Source: an uncultured Sphingomonadaceae bacterium
Lineage (GTDB): Bacteria > Pseudomonadota > Alphaproteobacteria > Sphingomonadales > Sphingomonadaceae
Direction of reading: 5' to 3'
Length of the DNA stretch: 64,000 nt
Assembly: GCA_947488625.1 (NCBI GenBank)
Contig: CANKZR010000001.1
Coordinates: forward strand, 1,674,001 to 1,738,000
Shown: positions 59,615-64,000 of the stretch, one piece after another
Numbering within the stretch: position 1 is the stretch's first letter
Layout: each line of letters begins with the position of its first letter
The notes under the pieces: model-generated
Databases searched by the model: none
Seen by the model: only the letters and a program-made list of their open reading frames with translations
What the model was told of the DNA's origin: nothing
Translations under genes and position numbers: made by a program

Positions 59615-59983
59615 TTACTTCTTCTTGCCGGCGATCGGCTTGGCCTTGCCCTTGCGGGTGCGGGCATTGGTGTGGGTACGCTGACCGCGAACGGGCAGGC
59701 CCTTGCGGTGACGCAGGCCACGATAGCAGGCGAGGTCCATCAGGCGCTTGATGTTCATCGCGGTATTACGACGCAGGTCGCCTTCCACAGTGTAATCAGC
59801 GTCGATCGCTTCACGAATCTGCAGAACTTCGGCGTCCGACAGATCCTGCACCCGGCGCGAGTGATCGATACCGAGCTTGTCGGCAATCTTCACTGCAGTG
59901 GTGGGACCGATCCCGTGAATGTAGGTGAGCGCGACGATAACGCGCTTGTTGGTGGGGATGTTTACCCCGGCAATACGAGCCAC
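59615..59983 (-). CDS. rpsM: 30S ribosomal protein S13
   Basis: 122 residues, starting at a GTG (59983) as [15 protein letters not shown], followed by [16 protein letters not shown] and the basic C-terminus ([18 protein letters not shown]). Contacts the head of the 30S and the P-site tRNA. A 286-base gap precedes it, which may hold an internal promoter of the operon. Confidence 0.97.
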   Translation of the reverse strand: MARIAGVNIPTNKRVIVALTYIHGIGPTTAVKIADKLGIDHSRRVQDLSDAEVLQIREAIDADYTVEGDLRRNTAMNIKRLMDLACYRGLRHRKGLPVRGQRTHTNARTRKGKAKPIAGKKK

Positions 59984-60269
59984 TTAATTCTCCATGCTCC
60001 ACAGGGAATGCGCCAGATGGACGCCCCTATCTCATAGCTACAAAAACCCGCCCCGGATGCGCCGAAAGCAAAAACAGGAGGCTTGCCGATGGCTGCCGCC
60101 TGATAGTGACTATCGATACTAATGGACGAGTAGTGCGCGCAGATAGGGTGATTCCCCTTCCGCGTCAACAGCCGAAAGCATGCCTACGGAATGTTCCGTT
60201 GCACACAGGAGCATCTGCGCTCCGAGCGGCATCATATACCTTGCGAAATCCTCCTAGTCAAAATTCCCG

Positions 60270-60833
60270 TTACTCCCCGTCGACAACCGTATCCACAGCG
60301 CCGCCCAGTCGTTCTACGAGGGCGGCAAGGAATTCGGATTGCACGCCATCCACAACAGGCGCAAATTGCGCCGGCGAAAAACGCGCCTCACCGCCGGTTA
60401 CGTAATCCCAACTGATGCGCGTGCCCATGCCCTCATCGTCCAGCGTGACGGTGAGCGTTCCGACCAATCCCTCGGACTGCAACGGGCCAAGCGACCCCGA
60501 CATGCGTAGTAAACTGCCGGGAATTACCACGATGACCCGCATGTGCTCCACCGAGCCTTCCGGCCAGTCCCCTTGCGCAGGGATCGCTTCGCAGAAACAA
60601 CCACCTGCAACGGGTTCGAGCGACAGGTTCCTGGCGTCGTCGGACCACGTATGGCTCCACCAGTTTTCAGGCTGGACAAGTTCCTGCCAGACAACTTTCC
60701 GATCGGCCGAAACGACGGCTTCGTCGTGCGTGGCGAAGCCACCCGTAGCGGACTCGACCACCTCGGCTGCCGCAGGAGCGGAAAGGCTGCAGGCAAACAG
60801 GCTGGCCGATATGGTCAAGAATGCGCAGTTCAT
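60270..60833 (-). CDS. SRPBCC-family protein (START/Bet v1-like) inserted in the ribosomal operon
   Basis: 187 residues. The signal peptide ends SAPAAAEV. The rest matches the SRPBCC fold of ATPase-activator/Aha1-like type: VVSADRKVVWQELVQPENWW, then WSDDARNLSLEPVAGGCFCE, then TRISWDYVTGGEARFSPAQFAPVVDGVQ. It carries a GGAGG ribosome-binding site. It sits between adk and rpsM, where normally rpmJ or infA may occur, so it is an unusual neighbour. Ligand unknown. Confidence 0.75.
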   Translation of the reverse strand: MNCAFLTISASLFACSLSAPAAAEVVESATGGFATHDEAVVSADRKVVWQELVQPENWWSHTWSDDARNLSLEPVAGGCFCEAIPAQGDWPEGSVEHMRVIVVIPGSLLRMSGSLGPLQSEGLVGTLTVTLDDEGMGTRISWDYVTGGEARFSPAQFAPVVDGVQSEFLAALVERLGGAVDTVVDGE

Positions 60834-60870
60834 GATCCCTCCTCCGAACGAAGATGGGATAGCGAGAGAG

Positions 60871-61521
60871 TCAGCTTGAGGCCAACACCTTCTCGATCGC
60901 GGTTGTCACGTCGTCGATGGATGCCATGCCATCGACACGCTGAACGATGCCGCGCTTTTCGTAATACGGAAGGATCGGCGCTGTCTTGGCGCGATATTCC
61001 TGCATCCGCGTACGCACCGTTTCCTCGGTATCGTCGGGTCGACGCTTGAACTCGGTGGAGCCACACTTGTCGCACACGCCTGTCGTGGAAGGAAGCTTGT
61101 GGCGATCGTGATAGCCTTCGCCGCAATTGGCACAGGTGAACCGACCGGTGACCCGATCGACCAGCGCCTCTTCATTCACCGACAGTTCGATGACATGATG
61201 CAGTTTGCGATTGTGGCCGGAAAGAATGTCATCAAGAGCCACGGCCTGTGCCTCGGTGCGGGGATAGCCATCGAAAATCGCACCAACATCATCGCCCATC
61301 GCCAGCAGTTCGGCATCGATCAGGGCGGAAACGATCTCGTCGGAAACAAGTTCGCCGCGATCCATGACTTCCTTGGCCTGGATGCCAACGGGTGTTTGCG
61401 CCTTCACGGCAGCCCTCAACATGTCACCTGTAGAGAGCTGGCGCATCCCATGATGCTCTACCAGGTTGGAGGACTGGGTGCCCTTGCCTGCGCCCGGAGG
61501 CCCCAAAAGGATGATATTCAT
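60871..61521 (-). CDS. adk: Adenylate kinase
   Basis: 216 residues. The P-loop GPPGAGKGTQ at the N-terminus, the LID with a zinc-like set CANCGEGYHDRHKLPSTTGVCDKCG, and the AMP site DGYPRT are present. It balances ATP, ADP and AMP. The Cys4 LID is of the zinc-binding type. Located after secY, a conserved spc-operon neighbour. Confidence 0.97.
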   Translation of the reverse strand: MNIILLGPPGAGKGTQSSNLVEHHGMRQLSTGDMLRAAVKAQTPVGIQAKEVMDRGELVSDEIVSALIDAELLAMGDDVGAIFDGYPRTEAQAVALDDILSGHNRKLHHVIELSVNEEALVDRVTGRFTCANCGEGYHDRHKLPSTTGVCDKCGSTEFKRRPDDTEETVRTRMQEYRAKTAPILPYYEKRGIVQRVDGMASIDDVTTAIEKVLASS

Positions 61522-61561
61522 GAAACGCGAATCCCCACTTCGAAGAACCTCCAGCGCTAGC

Positions 61562-62926
61562 CTAGCGCATGCGACCCTTCAACTTGGCCTTCTTGATTAA
61601 GTCGCCATACTGGTGCGCCAACAGATGCGACTGGATCTGGCTGATAGTATCAACGGTGACGTTCACCACGATCAGCAAGCTGGTGCCGCCCAGGAACAGC
61701 GGTAGGCCGGTTTGTGCTATGCCCCATTCCGGAATGATGCAGACTGCGGTGAGATAAATCGCACCCACGACAGTGATACGGGTGAGGACATAATCCAGGT
61801 AGTCGGCGGTGCGCTTCCCCGGACGAATGCCCGGAATGAAGCCGCCGTTTTTCTTGAGATTGTCCGCCGTGTCTTCCGGGTTGAAGACAACTGCAGTGTA
61901 GAAGAAGGCGAAGAACATGATGCCGAGGCCATACAGCAGCATGTAAAGCGGCTGACCGTGTGCCAGATACTGGTTGAGCGTCACGATGATGCCGCCCCAG
62001 GTACTGCTGGTGTCGACCGAATTACCGGCAAACTGCGTGATGGTCAGCGGCAAGAGCAAGAGCGAGCTGGCGAAAATCGGCGGAATAACGCCTGCGGTGT
62101 TCAGCTTGAGCGGCAAGTGCGAACGGTCTGCCTGCATCCCGCCGCGCTGCGTCGCTCGCTTCGGATATTGTATCAACAGTCGCCGCTGCGCACGCTCGAA
62201 GAAACAGATTACGAGGATCAGCACGACCACCATTACGATCAAGCCACCGATCAGCACCCCGCTGATGGAGCCGGTACGACCGCCTTCGAAAAGGTTGGCA
62301 GTGAACGTCGGGAACTGGGCAACGATGCCCGCCATGATAATGAGCGATACGCCGTTACCGATGCCGCGTGCGGTGATCTGCTCACCCAGCCACAGCAAGA
62401 ACATTGTGCCACCGACAAGATTGATCACGGCCACGATGCGGAACATGGGGCCCGGATCGACCACAGCCTGAAGCCCGCTTTGTGCGCCGTAAGCCTCGAG
62501 GCCCGAGGCCAGGAACCAACCCTGAATCGCGCACAGGAATACCGTGCCATAGCGCGTGTACTGGTTCAGCTTCTTGCGCCCGGCCTCGCCTTCCTTCTTC
62601 AGCGCCATCAGGCTGGGGTGCAGCGACGCAGCAAGCTGAATGACGATGGAGGCGGTAATGTAGGGCATGACGCCCAGCGCAATCAGGCTCATCCGCTCCA
62701 GCGAACCGCCGGAGAACATGTTGAACATGTCGAGGATGCCGCCGCGCGTTTGGTCGTAAAGCGTTTCAAGGATCAGCGGATTGACGCCTGGAAGCGGCAC
62801 GAAGCTGAGGAAACGGAAAACGATCAACGCACCGATGGTAAACCAGATGCGCTGCTTGAGCTCGGTGGCCTTGCTGAAGTTCGAAAAGCTCAGCGAGCTA
62901 GCAATATTGTCGGCGCGAGATGCCAT
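61562..62926 (-). CDS. secY: Preprotein translocase subunit SecY
   Basis: 454 residues, ten membrane helices. Family motifs are LPGVNPLILETLYDQTRGGILDMFNMFSGG, the cytoplasmic loops RRLLIQYPKRATQRGG and GKRTADYLDYVLTRIT, and the plug region near residues 60-75. Forms the protein-conducting channel with SecE and SecG. Complete and typical. Confidence 0.97.
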   Translation of the reverse strand: MASRADNIASSLSFSNFSKATELKQRIWFTIGALIVFRFLSFVPLPGVNPLILETLYDQTRGGILDMFNMFSGGSLERMSLIALGVMPYITASIVIQLAASLHPSLMALKKEGEAGRKKLNQYTRYGTVFLCAIQGWFLASGLEAYGAQSGLQAVVDPGPMFRIVAVINLVGGTMFLLWLGEQITARGIGNGVSLIIMAGIVAQFPTFTANLFEGGRTGSISGVLIGGLIVMVVVLILVICFFERAQRRLLIQYPKRATQRGGMQADRSHLPLKLNTAGVIPPIFASSLLLLPLTITQFAGNSVDTSSTWGGIIVTLNQYLAHGQPLYMLLYGLGIMFFAFFYTAVVFNPEDTADNLKKNGGFIPGIRPGKRTADYLDYVLTRITVVGAIYLTAVCIIPEWGIAQTGLPLFLGGTSLLIVVNVTVDTISQIQSHLLAHQYGDLIKKAKLKGRMR

Positions 62927-63030
62927 GAGAAGTATCTAAATCCTGGTAATTCCGCCGGTCCCTCCCGGCTCAGGAAGGCTAGATAGGGACGCGCGGGCCC
63001 GTTGTCGAACCCGCGCGTGCCGTTATCCGA

Positions 63031-63558
63031 TTATTTGGCGCTCTTGGCGGCCGTGTTGGCCTCACGACGAGCAGCCTTTTTCTCGTGCTCGGGCTTGCCC
63101 GGATCGATTACATCGACCTTGCCACCGGCCTTTTCGACGGCGGCAACGGCACCCTTGGAAGCGCCCGCAACATTGAATGTCAACTTGGACGAAATTTCGC
63201 CCTTCGCCAGCAGACGTACGCCGTCCTTGCCCCCGCGAGCCACACCGGCAGCCTTCAGCGCGGCGTGATCGATAGTTGACTTGGAATCGAGCTTGCCGTT
63301 GTCGACCAGCTTTTGAACCATGCCGATGTTCACTTCGGCGTAGTCCTTGCCGAACGGATTGTTGAAGCCGCGCTTCGGCAGACGCATGTGAAGGGGCATC
63401 TGGCCGCCTTCGAAGCCCTTTACGGCAACGCCCGAACGGCTCTTCTGGCCCTTCTGACCACGACCTGCCGTCTTGCCTTTGCCCGAGCCGATGCCGCGGC
63501 CTACGCGGATACGCTCTTTACGGGCGCCTTCGTTGTCACGGATTTCGTTAAGTTTCAT
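63031..63558 (-). CDS. rplO: 50S ribosomal protein L15
   Basis: 175 residues from ATG 63558, giving the family start [20 protein letters not shown]; a GTG three codons upstream is less likely. The Gly/Lys-rich [18 protein letters not shown] is diagnostic. The C-terminal domain is extended with Lys/Ala-rich tail typical of alphaproteobacteria. Confidence 0.97.
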   Translation of the reverse strand: MKLNEIRDNEGARKERIRVGRGIGSGKGKTAGRGQKGQKSRSGVAVKGFEGGQMPLHMRLPKRGFNNPFGKDYAEVNIGMVQKLVDNGKLDSKSTIDHAALKAAGVARGGKDGVRLLAKGEISSKLTFNVAGASKGAVAAVEKAGGKVDVIDPGKPEHEKKAARREANTAAKSAK

Positions 63559-63660
63559 AGTCTGCACTCGCTTTCGCTTTGTTCGCGCTGTTAAAATGGA
63601 AGCGGCCCGCTACGCGAGCGGGCCACCACCGTCAAATTGTTTTGCCTTTCGCGGCGGGCC

Positions 63661-63840
63661 TTAGCCCTCCACGATCTCCACAAGATGCGGGACTTTCGCC
63701 ACCGCGCCGCGAACTTCAGGCGTATCCTGACGCTCGACGACCTTGTGCATCTTGTTGAGACCAAGACCGATGAGGATCTTGCGCTGGCTTTCGGGCCGAC
63801 GGATCGGCGAACCGATCTGCTTGATCTTGATGGTAGCCAT
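63661..63840 (-). CDS. rpmD: 50S ribosomal protein L30
   Basis: 59 residues: [19 protein letters not shown], then [34 protein letters not shown]. This is the complete L30, short as usual. It lies 102 bases before rplO and five bases after rpsE, the canonical order. Confidence 0.95.
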   Translation of the reverse strand: MATIKIKQIGSPIRRPESQRKILIGLGLNKMHKVVERQDTPEVRGAVAKVPHLVEIVEG

Positions 63841-63845
63841 CTATC

Positions 63846-64000
63846 TTACTCCGTGATCGCTTCAGCTTCGGCCTGGGCCTCGGCTTCGCTCACCTGGCCG
63901 CCACGACCCAACAGGTCTGCAACCTTCTTGCCGCGACGCTGCGCAACCGACTTCGGCGAAGACTGGTTGGTCAGGCCGTCGAAAGTGGCGCGGATCATGT
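63846..64000 (-). CDS. rpsE: 30S ribosomal protein S5 (C-terminal part only)
   Basis: The visible part is [27 protein letters not shown] followed by an acidic, Ala-rich tail ending EAITE. This is the S5 C-terminus; the N-terminus lies beyond the window. The gene order rpsE-rpmD-rplO-secY confirms it. Confidence 0.93.
   Translation of the reverse strand, partial: MIRATFDGLTNQSSPKSVAQRRGKKVADLLGRGGQVSEAEAQAEAEAITE

Overview
The window is a high-G+C alphaproteobacterial chromosome segment. Gene content and protein style (UrcA protein, yqiJK pair, Sphingomonas-like beta-barrel proteins, a GTTC-N7-GTTC SOS box, many outer-membrane and periplasmic proteins) point to Sphingomonadales, most likely Erythrobacteraceae (Erythrobacter/Altererythrobacter group). 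This placement is inferred from protein style and was not tested by a search. I found no tRNA, rRNA, CRISPR array or insertion sequence.

Layout. 1-2.3 kb: yqiJK (flotillin) and two envelope proteins. 2.6-4.5 kb: rlmN and a translationally coupled methyltransferase with an apparent 1-base frameshift. 4.6-7.8 kb: a glycine-zipper surface protein, then pncC (NMN deamidase) overlapping nadE, two NAD-recycling enzymes. 8.0-10.2 kb: a tightly overlapped redox operon (pteridine-reductase-like SDR, cytochrome b, Tat-exported molybdopterin oxidoreductase). 10.7-15.2 kb: a lipid operon with two cyclopropane-fatty-acid-synthase-like genes, a MATE exporter and a permuted-papain (LRAT/NlpC-like) secreted protein. 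Then argG. 16.5-17.1 kb is non-coding but full of stable hairpins and ends in a perfect intrinsic terminator, so it is probably an unidentified structured RNA. 17.2-18.6 kb: rlpA and an HTH protein. 18.66-20.3 kb is a small A+T-richer island with a ribbon-helix-helix protein and a protein carrying an HEMRH (HExxH) zinc-binding motif.

20.4-34.8 kb: uvrA with a LexA box, a YadA-type trimeric autotransporter, a CadC-like winged-helix/TPR regulator split by a frameshift and divergent from a UrcA protein, thpR, a phage-type lysozyme, a lipoprotein and an M3 peptidase. 34.8-39.4 kb: a cobalamin riboswitch followed by btuB-btuF-btuC-btuD, every junction coupled by a 4-base stop/start overlap. 41.2-49.5 kb: TCA-cycle operon mdh-(small membrane protein)-sucD-sucA-sucB-(small lipoprotein)-lpd. 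sucC is absent from the place where it often sits. 49.5-57.4 kb: membrane and VOC proteins, PepSY and TRIC proteins, two paralogous secreted proteins, prolyl oligopeptidase and a serine hydrolase.

57.4-64 kb (minus strand): the distal spc/alpha ribosomal operon rpsE-rpmD-rplO-secY-adk-(SRPBCC protein)-rpsM-rpsK-rpoA-rplQ, closed by an intrinsic terminator. The SRPBCC gene is an unusual insertion.

Most promising for something new: the structured RNA near 16.7-17.07 kb with DnaA-box-like sites upstream; the RHH/HExxH island; the SDR/cytochrome b/molybdoenzyme operon; the non-canonical first CFA-synthase paralogue next to an LRAT-like protein; and a four-cysteine small envelope protein family with two members here.
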